Shown: in pieces, positions 28,053-37,300 of the stretch
Numbering within the stretch: position 1 is the first letter of the stretch
How the letters are laid out: every line of letters begins with the position of its first letter
Assembly: GCF_001294575.1 (NCBI RefSeq)
Contig: NZ_CP012676.1
Location: 1,798,001 to 1,862,000, forward strand
DNA from: Pseudomonas versuta
GTDB lineage: Bacteria; Pseudomonadota; Gammaproteobacteria; Pseudomonadales; Pseudomonadaceae
Direction of reading: 5' to 3'
Length of the DNA: 64,000 nt
The notes under the pieces: model-generated
Told to the model about the DNA's origin: nothing
The model's database searches: none
What the model saw: only the letters and a program-made list of their open reading frames with translations
Translations under genes and position numbers: made by a program

Positions 28053-28495
28053 TCAAAGTCCGACGTCAGGCAGATGCGGACGGTTGGCCAGGGCCTTGGC
28101 CATGATCTGTTCCACATACTCACGATCAGCCTGAGGCAGGGCCAGGAGTGGCGGACGGGTCAGGGCGCTACCGCGACCGGCAATGGCTTCGCACAACTTG
28201 ATGCATTGCACCAGATCGGCACGGGCGTCCAGGTGCAGGATCGGCATGGCTTCGGCAAAACGACCGGCCTTGGCCAGGCGCAAAATGGTCTCGCCTTCCT
28301 TGGGGAATACGTTGGACATGCCCGAGACCCAGCCTTTAACACCCACGGCCAGGTTTTCCAGCACCACGTCGTCGAGGCCGGCGAACAACACAAAGCGGTC
28401 GCCGACCTGATTGCGGATGTCGATAAAGCGGCGGGTGTCTGCGGATGAATCCTTGAAGCACACCACGTTGTCGCAGTCAGACGGGGTGATGAGGA
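28053..28495 (-). pseudogene. C-terminal fragment of a DHDPS-family gene (Pyr4H2C-deaminase-like)
   Basis: The last 145 or so residues of a dihydrodipicolinate synthase-family protein are recognisable: NVVCFKDSSADTRRFIDIRN, FAGLDDVVLENLAVGVKGWV, GMSNVFPKEGETILRLAK, LVQCIKLCEAIAGRG. The first half, with the Schiff-base Tyr region, is absent; the sequence changes abruptly near 28495 into AT-rich DNA. A short in-frame deletion appears at EAMPILHLDAR. The wording of these segments fits the branch that deaminates pyrroline-4-hydroxy-2-carboxylate in hydroxyproline breakdown; that is a recollection, not a search result. The open frame runs on to 28655, but those residues are unrelated. Confidence 0.75.
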
Positions 28496-28711
28496 TTTTA
28501 AGATTTCGTATACGATTTTTTGCAATTGATGTGACGGTTTTTTGCGTGCCCTTAATTAATGGCACGCCTCGGTATTTGAAAGGCTTGTAGGGGGTGGTCG
28601 GGCAGGCTGTGGGGGCGAGGTGGGTGTTACAGAGGGAGCATTGACCTTGCCCCATAAGGAAACACTTGCTCCTTTATGGGGGCGGGCGTTAGCCCAGGAC
28701 ATTGAAAAGCA

Positions 28712-28811
28712 AAAAAAGTCGTTGATACCGGCCAATGCCAGTCACCCAGCAAACTGACAATCCCGTGCGCGAGCCCGGTTAGCCAGTTGTGCCAATACCA
28801 ACGACTTTTTT
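28712..28811. repeat. Inverted repeat downstream of rhs1
   Basis: AAAAAAGTCGTTGATACCGG (28712 on) is matched in inverted order by GCCAATACCAACGACTTTTTT (to 28811), 20 or so bases with three mismatches, enclosing about 60 bases. It could be a large terminator for the minus-strand rhs gene or the ends of a small mobile element. Confidence 0.6.
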
Positions 28812-28822
28812 ATTTTCTGTTA

Positions 28823-28842
28823 CCGGACCCAGATGGGTCCGG
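28823..28842. terminator. Hairpin just after rhs1
   Basis: CCGGACCC-AGAT-GGGTCCGG is a perfect eight-base stem 51 bases after the rhs1 stop. It has no good T-run on the minus strand, so its role as a terminator is uncertain. Confidence 0.4.
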
Positions 28843-28892
28843 ATCGGCATCAGTCCTGTTCAAGGGAGTGAGTGCGGGCAGTGCATATAGTT

Positions 28893-31800
28893 TTAATCCA
28901 GTCGTATCGAGCGCAGGGCTGTTTCCCACTCGCGTAGTTGTGCCTGAGTGTTTCTGGAGTGGATGAGACTGCGGTAGGCATTGTCTGCCTGTATGTCTGC
29001 AACAGTCGCATATCCATACCCGTCTGTTATGTTCGCAACAAAGGTGGTTCTGGCAGGTGAGATACCTGCCTGGGGAATTTGCTCCGGTAAAACACCGTTA
29101 GTATTTCCCAGCCACGTCTGTTGTACATAGTTGACATAGGCCCGGTTTGCTTCCTGGTGTGTCTGGTGCAATGTTGGCAACTGGTTAAAGACAGGTTGCG
29201 TATTGCCACGCACCATGCGGCTCATTTCACTGGATGTTTGCGACAGCGAGACCAGGTCCGAACCGGGTAGCTGGCGCACAATATTTTGCATCACCACGTC
29301 CGGCATTTCGTTCAGGCGTCGATTAAGTAAGGGTGCAGGCATCGGAAAGTTCTGGCGAGCGTGCTGCAAGTCATTCACTGGCAACGCGTGGCGAGCCATC
29401 TGATCCAGTCGAGGTTCTCGTCTGATCCCCTCATAAAATGCCTGACCTCTGCCCGGCACCCCCCCGGCATTCTGTAGTTTGTGCTGCCAGGCACCGACAA
29501 ACTTGCCTACTTTTTTCACCCCCTTGGCCGCCGCCCCGGCGATTGACGGCGCCGCTGATGCCAGACCTGTGGCCATACCGACAAAACCCAGAATCCGACC
29601 CGCGTTTTCATTGCCGGTGGCCAGCAAGGCTATCGAGGCCACGTCTGCGGCCAGTGACACCACGCTTAAGGTCGCGGTGGTCACTGCGGTGATGTAACTG
29701 GCGGTCAACGCCGCAGCGGGGGCCGCCAGGGCACCGAATGAGGCCACCGCGCCCATCACCCCGAACGCAATCCCTACCGCTGGCAGCAACCAGTCCAGCC
29801 ATGAATGGCCCGACGGGTCGATGCGATTGACCGGGTCGCCGGCGCAGTAGGCGTAGCCATTAAGACCGCCTTCACCGAAGGGGCTGAGGCTGTCGCGGCT
29901 GTGAAAACGCATCAGCGCCGGGTTGTAGATGCGGTAGTCGCCCAGGAAATACCAGCCGGTGACGTCCTCGCGCAGGCTCCCGGCATAGCCCAGTCGGCTG
30001 GTCCCGGCCACGCTTGAACCATAGGCGCCATAGACCGGGTGGTTGATCCCGTCCTGGGCTTCAGTGGTGACCGAGCCCTGGGCATCGGTGCCCAGCAGCA
30101 TGACTTCACGCACTGCCGACGCCAGCCGGCTTTCGGCTACCGGCACATTTCCGGCACGGACCCAGCGGGTTTGAGTGTCTTCACCCGTCTCGCAGCTGAG
30201 CTGGCCGCCGGTGTGGTAACGCCAGCGCGGCCCGCGAGCATCCTCGGTCTTGATGATGTTGCCACCGGGGCCGTAGTGCCAACGACGCTCGCCTGTAGGC
30301 AGGGTTACCCCGATCAGTCGGCCGAGGGCGTCGTAGTGCAGTGGATTACCGCGTTCGTCGCGTTTGAGATTGCCGAGGGCGTCGTACTCCAGGGTTACCG
30401 GCGCCGGGTAATCGCTTCGGCTGTGGCTGATGTTTATCAGCTGGGTGAGGTCAGAGGGGCTGTAGGTAAAAGTGGTGACATTGTTTGCGCTGCCGTCGGC
30501 CAATACGGTTTCCAGACGGCGCACATTGTCCAGCGCATCGTATTCGAAGTGCTGCTCGCGGTAGGTTTGGCCGTGGGCGTCTTCGGGTAATTCCTCGCCC
30601 ACGAGCCGCTGGGCGACCATGCGGCCACGTATGTCGTAGTCGAAGGTTTCACGACGTATCAGAACACCGTCACGGGTCAGTTCGCGCTGGGTCAGCTTGC
30701 CGTCTTTGCGCCACTGTTGGGTTTGCACTTCTACCTGTTGCCCAGTCGGGGTGCGGGTATCGGTAGTGCGCCGAGCCGGGCGACCGAGGCTGTCGTAGCC
30801 CAGGGTCACGGTCATGTCCCGCGAGCCATCTTTTGATTGGGTGCGCTGCTGGTGAATGCGCGACGCGGCATCGTAGGTGACGGTAACCGTGACGTCGGGA
30901 CCTTGCTGCTGGCTCAAGCGACCCAAGGCATCGTACTGGCAGCGCTGCTCGGCGCCGTCGGCATCGGTCAGGCGCGTGAGCTTGCCCGCAGGGGTGGTGG
31001 TTTGTTGTTGCGAGCGCGGCTGATCGCCTTGCCAGGCGTAATCGGCTTGGGTCAGCAAACCCGACGGCGACCAATGATCTTTTTGCAGCCCCAGATTGCC
31101 CTGTGATTCCAGCAACCGGCCACTCAGAGGATCGTACGTGTTGAACACGCTGATACCGGGGGCTTCTAGTGACAGCAGCGCGCCGCCCAGTTCCGGCTGG
31201 CGCTCGGTCTGCACCTGGGTGCCATCGGGAAGCGTCTGAGTATGGGCGTGGATTTGCCCTTCGGCGTATTGCCATTCAGAGATACTCTGGCCGACCTTTT
31301 CCCACACCAGACGGCCCAGGCCATCGTATTTGCGCTCGCCCAGCAGCACTTCATTGCTACCTAGCGAAGGATGGGTGATCGACACCGTAGCCGGTAGTTC
31401 ACCGTCATGGCCTTCGGCGTAGGTGCGCTTGATCACACTGCCGTCGGGTAGCGTGGTCGACACCAGCCGATCGCGCACATCCCACTCCTGCAAGGTTTCC
31501 CGGCCCATGGCATCGCGCTGGCTGATGCAACGTCCAAGCCCGTCGTAGCTCCAGCTCAGGGTGTGCTGCAGCTCCCCTTGCGCACAAAACAACTGCTCGG
31601 TCAGCGGCTTGCCATCCAGCGTATGGGTGGTCACGGTTTTGGGCCCGGCCACGCCATTGGCGTCGGTTTGCCAGCCGGAGCCGGTCAGGGCTACCGGGTC
31701 GGCAACAGTGTGTTGGGTGACGCCGTCAGCACCGGTTTCGGTCAGCACATTGCCCCAATCGTCAAAGGTGCGTTCGGTGCTCAGGCTCAGGGCCGGGGTG

Positions 31801-33956
31801 TCTTCGTTACCAGGGTCATAGCCGGTTTCCCGAAATACCCGGCCCAACACGTCATATTCGCCAGTCCAGGCGGTATAGGTCTCACCGCTGTCGGACTGTT
31901 TCTCACGTCGTACTTCCCGACCCATACCGTCAAGCCAGACGGTTTCCTTACGCCCGGAAGCGCCGGTTCGGGTCTGGCAACGCTCGTTCGCTGACAAGGA
32001 ATAGGTCCAGTTGACCTCGGCTGCGAACGCCGAATCCGGGGCGGCAACTTCCTGCACCATGCGGCCCAATACATCGTGGGCAAAGGCGATGTGCATCTGT
32101 TCATCGGTCTGCTCGGTCACCATCAGGCCCGAGTACAGATCCTGTGAGGACTGGGTGCTGGATTCATGCCCGTCGTGCCCGGTGACGGTGACGTTTTCCT
32201 GCAGCACTGCACGTTGAAGAGAACGGGCATCACGCGCTTGGTTGAGCTGATAACTGTAGGAACGGGTGGTGCTTTTACCCTGCACGGTCTGAATTTCACT
32301 GAGCATGCACCCGTGGTGGGGCGAGGCCGGGTCAATGATAAAGGTCTGACTGGAGCGCCCCAGCTCGGTACGTTTTTCGCCCTCCACCAACAACAGTTTC
32401 TCCTCGCTGCTCTGGACAAAGGTCGGCAGTGCAAACTCGGGCGCATCCTGACGTACAGGCAATGATTGATAGCGATACTGCGTCTGCTTGACCGGGCCTT
32501 CGGTGCCGGGCGGCGGGCTGACGGTGCGACTTTTCAGACGGGTGATTCGACCCAGCGGATCGGCCGGGCAGTTTTCAGCTTCGCCTGTCACCGGGTAATA
32601 CGCGGACTCTTCAACCGCACCCAATGCATTGCGGTGCCAAATCGGATTGCCCAGCTCGTCGTAACGGGTCTCTTCTTCAGTCACCAGCTCTCGCAACACC
32701 CGCTGCCCGTCCAGTTGCGCCTTACGGGTGATGACCTTGTGCGGGAACTGAAAATACGGCAGTTGCCGGGCAATCGGCAGCCAGGGCTCGTCGTAATAGC
32801 TGGTCTGGGTTTCCTGCAGCGTCTGGCCCTGCAGCGTGCGTTCGCGGGTCAGCAGGTGGAAACGGTTAAAGGTGCGGCTGATGGTCTGCAGCGGCGTGCC
32901 CCGGGCATCCATCAGGGTCTCGGTGGAGCCATACAGAAAATCGCCGGCCCCGGTCAGGTGGTAGAGGTTGTCCTCGCGGTTGCGCCACTGGCGCACCGCC
33001 GGCCAGCCGAAATAATTGTTGCTGCTATGCAGGCCATAGTCATAACCCACCAATTGCACCGGCTGGCCGTCACCCGGGTCCTTGCGGGTCTGGATGACCA
33101 CCGGCATCCGTGCGAACGGCGCTCCCGGCGGCAACGTCAGACCGTTGGCTTCGCTGTAGGTCACCTCCTCGGTGCTGCCGGTAGGCTGGGTGCATTTGCT
33201 CAGCAGCAACAGGCCCGAGGTTGAAGTGCTGTAGTCAAACTGCCAGCCATTGTCAGGCAACCCGTCCACCGTTACCCGGCGCAACTGCCCGGAGATACGC
33301 AGAAAAGTCATCACCACTTGTGAGGGCGTGCCCGGTTGCAAGGTCAGACGGGTCGGGCCTTCATAGTCCAGCGCGACAACGACTCGCCCTTGGGCATCGC
33401 TGACGTGCTGCAAATAAGCCGCGTTGCCAATCGAGCGCCAGTCAAAGTTCAGGGCGCTACCATCAGCGCCGACCAGGGTGCGGACCACCCACAGGCTCGG
33501 GTGCCCGGCCAACGGCGTCAGGCGTTCAGAGGTGCCGTCGTTGTGGCGGACCCACATCTCCTGGCGCTGCACCGTGACTGTTACCACCGGCAAGCGCACA
33601 TCGGGAAAGCGCATGCCCTGGCCGACAATTTCACCGCGAAAACGCTCGCCGGAGTTCAGCTGAAGTTGCTGACTGGCACCGTCCCACGAGGTGGTGCCGA
33701 GCCCCCAGCCCAGGCCAAAACCCTGGTCTTCAGTCATCAAAGGGCTGTAACCCAGGCGCAGCTGGCTGATGGGCCCGCGCAGGTCGTTGGCGGCGCCGGT
33801 GGGCAGGCTGATCGAGGCCGAGAACGAACCGGTGCGCGGATCAACCCCGGCACTGACGCTGCTCATGAAGTTGTAGGCACCGGAATAGACGTCGCCGCTG
33901 TTGAGCAGGCTGGCGGCGGACCGGGTGTCAGGGGTGTGGTCTGAAGGTTCGATCAT
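28893..33956 (-). CDS. RHS/TccC-like toxin protein 1 with F-box-like C-terminal tip
   Basis: 1687 residues. A long array of YD/RHS repeats (for example YDALGRLSQQQG, YDSLGRPARR) forms the predicted shell, ending in the RHS core RDSLSPFGEGGLNGYAYCAG and DPVNRIDPSGHSWLDW, where related proteins self-cleave. A hydrophobic linker follows (about 1400-1500), then a unique tip of about 187 residues. The tip contains LNEMPDVVMQNIVRQLPGSD followed by LVSLSQTSSEMSRMVRG (coded at about 29205-29320), which reads like an F-box. Insect-toxin TccC proteins have this shell-plus-variable-tip design. There is no signal peptide and no immunity-like gene downstream. ATG at 33956 follows AAGGAG. The core is nearly identical to rhs2 upstream. 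Confidence 0.85.
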   Translation of the reverse strand: MIEPSDHTPDTRSAASLLNSGDVYSGAYNFMSSVSAGVDPRTGSFSASISLPTGAANDLRGPISQLRLGYSPLMTEDQGFGLGWGLGTTSWDGASQQLQLNSGERFRGEIVGQGMRFPDVRLPVVTVTVQRQEMWVRHNDGTSERLTPLAGHPSLWVVRTLVGADGSALNFDWRSIGNAAYLQHVSDAQGRVVVALDYEGPTRLTLQPGTPSQVVMTFLRISGQLRRVTVDGLPDNGWQFDYSTSTSGLLLLSKCTQPTGSTEEVTYSEANGLTLPPGAPFARMPVVIQTRKDPGDGQPVQLVGYDYGLHSSNNYFGWPAVRQWRNREDNLYHLTGAGDFLYGSTETLMDARGTPLQTISRTFNRFHLLTRERTLQGQTLQETQTSYYDEPWLPIARQLPYFQFPHKVITRKAQLDGQRVLRELVTEEETRYDELGNPIWHRNALGAVEESAYYPVTGEAENCPADPLGRITRLKSRTVSPPPGTEGPVKQTQYRYQSLPVRQDAPEFALPTFVQSSEEKLLLVEGEKRTELGRSSQTFIIDPASPHHGCMLSEIQTVQGKSTTRSYSYQLNQARDARSLQRAVLQENVTVTGHDGHESSTQSSQDLYSGLMVTEQTDEQMHIAFAHDVLGRMVQEVAAPDSAFAAEVNWTYSLSANERCQTRTGASGRKETVWLDGMGREVRREKQSDSGETYTAWTGEYDVLGRVFRETGYDPGNEDTPALSLSTERTFDDWGNVLTETGADGVTQHTVADPVALTGSGWQTDANGVAGPKTVTTHTLDGKPLTEQLFCAQGELQHTLSWSYDGLGRCISQRDAMGRETLQEWDVRDRLVSTTLPDGSVIKRTYAEGHDGELPATVSITHPSLGSNEVLLGERKYDGLGRLVWEKVGQSISEWQYAEGQIHAHTQTLPDGTQVQTERQPELGGALLSLEAPGISVFNTYDPLSGRLLESQGNLGLQKDHWSPSGLLTQADYAWQGDQPRSQQQTTTPAGKLTRLTDADGAEQRCQYDALGRLSQQQGPDVTVTVTYDAASRIHQQRTQSKDGSRDMTVTLGYDSLGRPARRTTDTRTPTGQQVEVQTQQWRKDGKLTQRELTRDGVLIRRETFDYDIRGRMVAQRLVGEELPEDAHGQTYREQHFEYDALDNVRRLETVLADGSANNVTTFTYSPSDLTQLINISHSRSDYPAPVTLEYDALGNLKRDERGNPLHYDALGRLIGVTLPTGERRWHYGPGGNIIKTEDARGPRWRYHTGGQLSCETGEDTQTRWVRAGNVPVAESRLASAVREVMLLGTDAQGSVTTEAQDGINHPVYGAYGSSVAGTSRLGYAGSLREDVTGWYFLGDYRIYNPALMRFHSRDSLSPFGEGGLNGYAYCAGDPVNRIDPSGHSWLDWLLPAVGIAFGVMGAVASFGALAAPAAALTASYITAVTTATLSVVSLAADVASIALLATGNENAGRILGFVGMATGLASAAPSIAGAAAKGVKKVGKFVGAWQHKLQNAGGVPGRGQAFYEGIRREPRLDQMARHALPVNDLQHARQNFPMPAPLLNRRLNEMPDVVMQNIVRQLPGSDLVSLSQTSSEMSRMVRGNTQPVFNQLPTLHQTHQEANRAYVNYVQQTWLGNTNGVLPEQIPQAGISPARTTFVANITDGYGYATVADIQADNAYRSLIHSRNTQAQLREWETALRSIRLD

Positions 33957-34280
33957 GATGGCGACTCCTTATCGCGCTATAAAGGAGTCGCAAAATAGAG
34001 CCGCCCAGTTGAGGCGAACAATGAGTGAGGACTGTAGGAAGCGTGGCGACAAAAAAGGGTATCAAACTTGTGGCGGGTGTGAATGTGACTGTGGTTCGGC
34101 GCTTGACTGAATGAGCGCTTGAATAGCCGCTTTTACGTTCAACCAGATGACAAGATTACCGCCCATCCCATACGCATTGTCACCCCCGCCGCCCGCGGGC
34201 TCTCTGCCTCTCACTTCAAGCATTGCACTTGTTTCATGAGTTCAGGATTAATTAAGAAGTGCACAAGTCTGATTGTGAAG

Positions 34281-34349
34281 GGCCACCGATTTTTTGAGTT
34301 CCAAATGGCTGGAATATCAAAAAACGGTGGCGACTTCAGCGTTACCCTA
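34281..34349. repeat. Structured repeat, copy A, at the rhs2 3' end
   Basis: Contains CCACCGATTTTTTGA...TCAAAAAACGGTGG with an inner TTCCA/TGGAA stem; it begins at the rhs2 stop codon. Copy B at 39650-39718 has the same layout with paired base changes (CTCCA/TGGAG), so the fold looks conserved. It may be a terminator or a dispersed mobile repeat. Confidence 0.7.
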
Positions 34350-37300
34350 TATGCGCCAACTCACGAAACTCTTAAATCTTTCGTGCCACCTAGATCTGTC
34401 AATCATCCATAACCCATCGTGGGTCATATATTGATAAGAATCACTCATGGCAGGCAAATCCCAGCGTTGCGATCTAACATATGTCATCTCTGTAAAATCG
34501 GGGGCGGTTATCTTTAAAGAGTCGACATTTATATTTAAGTCGCCCAGGATGCTTGCCGGATAGGATGGGTGTTGGTCTATCGCTATCTGCCTGACTTCAT
34601 TAACATAATCGGGATTATTCTGAAAGATAGGCACTGTGACACTACCGTCCAAATTGGTAGCGGTAGCTGATGGAACATTATTCTGTCGCAAAATGACTTT
34701 AGTCGGATTGCGACTGTAAAAACGTCTAACTTCTGTAGATGTTTCCCCGCTGACCATGGCGTACCGCTCTGCAGCAGAGCGCATAATGTCACGCGCGCCT
34801 CCTGAAGGGTTCATATTGCGAGTTTCAAGCCACGTACCCCTAGGGTCGCTCTTATTGAAAGCCAAGTCCTTAAGTGATGCGGAGTTATATACCCGCCCGC
34901 CCCCCGGTAGTCCCCCCGCATGCTGCAACTTGTGCTGCCAGCCACCGACAAACTTGCCTACTTTTTTCACCCCCTTGGCAGCCGCCCCGGCGATTGACGG
35001 CGCCGCCGACGCCAGACCTGTGGCCATACCCACAAAACCCAGAATCCGACCCGCGTTTTCATTGCCCGTGGCCAGCAAGGCTATCGAGGCCACGTCTGCG
35101 GCCAGTGACACCACGCTTAAGGTCGCGGTGGTCACGGCGGTGATGTAACTGGCGGTCAACGCCGCAGCCGGAGCCGCCAGGGCACCGAATGAGGCCACCG
35201 CGCCCATCACCCCGAACGCAATCCCCACCGCTGGCAGCAACCAGTCCAGCCACGAATGGCCCGAGGGGTCGATGCGGTTGACCGGGTCGCCGGCGCAGTA
35301 GGCATAGCCATTGAGGCCGCCTTCACCGAAGGGGCTGAGGCTGTCACGGCTGTGAAAACGCATCAGCGCCGGGTTGTAGATGCGGTAGTCGCCCAAGAAA
35401 TACCAGCCGGTGACGTCCTCGCGCAGGCTCCCGGCATAGCCCAGACGGCTGGTCCCGGCCACGCTTGAACCATAGGCGCCATAGACCGGGTGGTTGATCC
35501 CGTCTTGGGCTTCAGTGGTGACCGAGCCCTGGGCATCGGTGCCCAGCAGCATGACTTCACGCACTGCCGAAGCCAGTCGACTTTCAGCCACCGGCACCGC
35601 ACCGGCCCGCACCCAGCGGGTTTGAGTGTCTTCACCCGTCTCGCAGCTGAGCTGGCCGCCGGTGTGGTAACGCCAGCGCGGCCCGCGAGCATCCTCGGTC
35701 TTGATGATGTTGCCACCGGGGCCGTAGTGCCAACGACGCTCGCCTGTAGGCAGGGTGACCCCGATCAGTCGGCCGAGGGCGTCGTAGTGCAGTGGATTAC
35801 CTTTCTCGTCGCGTTTGAGATTGCCGAGGGCGTCGTACTCCAGGGTGACCGGTGCCGGGTAATCGCTTCGGCTGTGGCTGATGTTTATCAGCTGGGTGAG
35901 GTCAGAGGGGTTGTAGGTAAATGTGGTGACATTGTTTGCGCTGGCGTCGGCCAATACCGTTTCCAGACGGCGCACATTGTCCAGCGCATCGTATTCGAAG
36001 TGCTGCTCGCGGTAGGTTTTGCCGTGGGCGTCTTCGGGAAGCGATGGGCCTGTAAGGCGATGGGAAATCATGCGGCCACGGATGTCGTAGTCGAAGGTTT
36101 CACGACGTACCAGAACACCGTCACGGGTCAATTCGCGCTGGATCAGCTTGCCGTCCTTGCGCCACTGCTGGGTCTGGATTTCAAGGGACTGTCGGGTGGG
36201 CGTACGGGTCGCGGTTTCACGACGGGCCGGACGTCCGAGACTGTCGTAGCCCAGGGTCACGGTCATGTCCCGCGAGCCATCTTTTGCCTGGGTGCGCTGT
36301 TGGTGAATCCGCGAGGCCGCATCGTAGGTGACGCTGATGGTGACATCAGGCCCCTGCTGCACGCTCAAGCGCCCCAAGGCATCGTATTGGCAGCGCTGCT
36401 CTGCGCCGTCGGCATCGGTCAGCCGTGTGACCTTGCCCGATGGCGTGGTGGTTTGTTGTTGCGAGCGCGGTTGATCGCCTTGCCAGGCGTAATCGGCCTT
36501 CATCAATTGGCCTGACGGCGACCAATGATCTTTTTGCAGCCCCAGATTGCCTTGCGACTCCAGCAAACGGCCACTTAACGGATCGTATTTGTTGAACACG
36601 CTGATGCCGGGCGCCTGCATCGACAGCAGCGCCCCGCCCAGTTCCGGCTGGCGCTCGGTCTGCACCTGGGTGCCATCGGGCAAGGTCTGGGTATGGGCGT
36701 GGATTTGTCCTTCGGCGTATTGCCATTCAGACACACTCTGGCCGACCTTTTCCCACAGCATTCGGCCCAAGCCATCGTATTTGCGTTCGCCCAGGACGAC
36801 TTCGTTACTGCCCAAAGAGGGGTGAGTGATCGAGACCGTAGCCGGTAGTTCACCGTCATGGCCTTCGGCGTAGGTGCGCTTGATCACACTGCCATCTGGC
36901 AGCGTGGTCGACACCAACCGATCGCGCACATCCCATTCTTGCAAGGTCTCGCGGCCCATGGCGTCGGACTGGCTGACACAGCGGCCCAGCCCGTCATAGG
37001 CCCAGCTCAGTTCGTGCTGCAGCACGCCGTCGGCGCAAAACACCTGTTCTTTTAAAGGCTGTCCATTAAGACCATGGGTGGTCACGGTTTTGGGCCCGGC
37101 CACGCCATTGGCGTCGGTCTGCCAGCGGGTGCCGGTCAGGGCTACCGGGTCGGCAACAGTGTGTTGGGTGACGCCGTCTGCCCCGGTTTCGGTCAGCACA
37201 TTGCCCCAGTCATCAAAGGTACGTTCGGTGCTCAGGCTCAGGGCCGGAGTGTCTTCGTTACCGGGGTCGTAGCTGGTCTCCCGAAATACCCGGCCCAACA

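Noticed and set aside
34119..34412. 97-codon plus-strand frame opposite the rhs2 end, considered as an immunity gene
   Set aside because: Wrong strand, overlaps the structured repeat and the rhs2 3' end, and shows no protein-like pattern.
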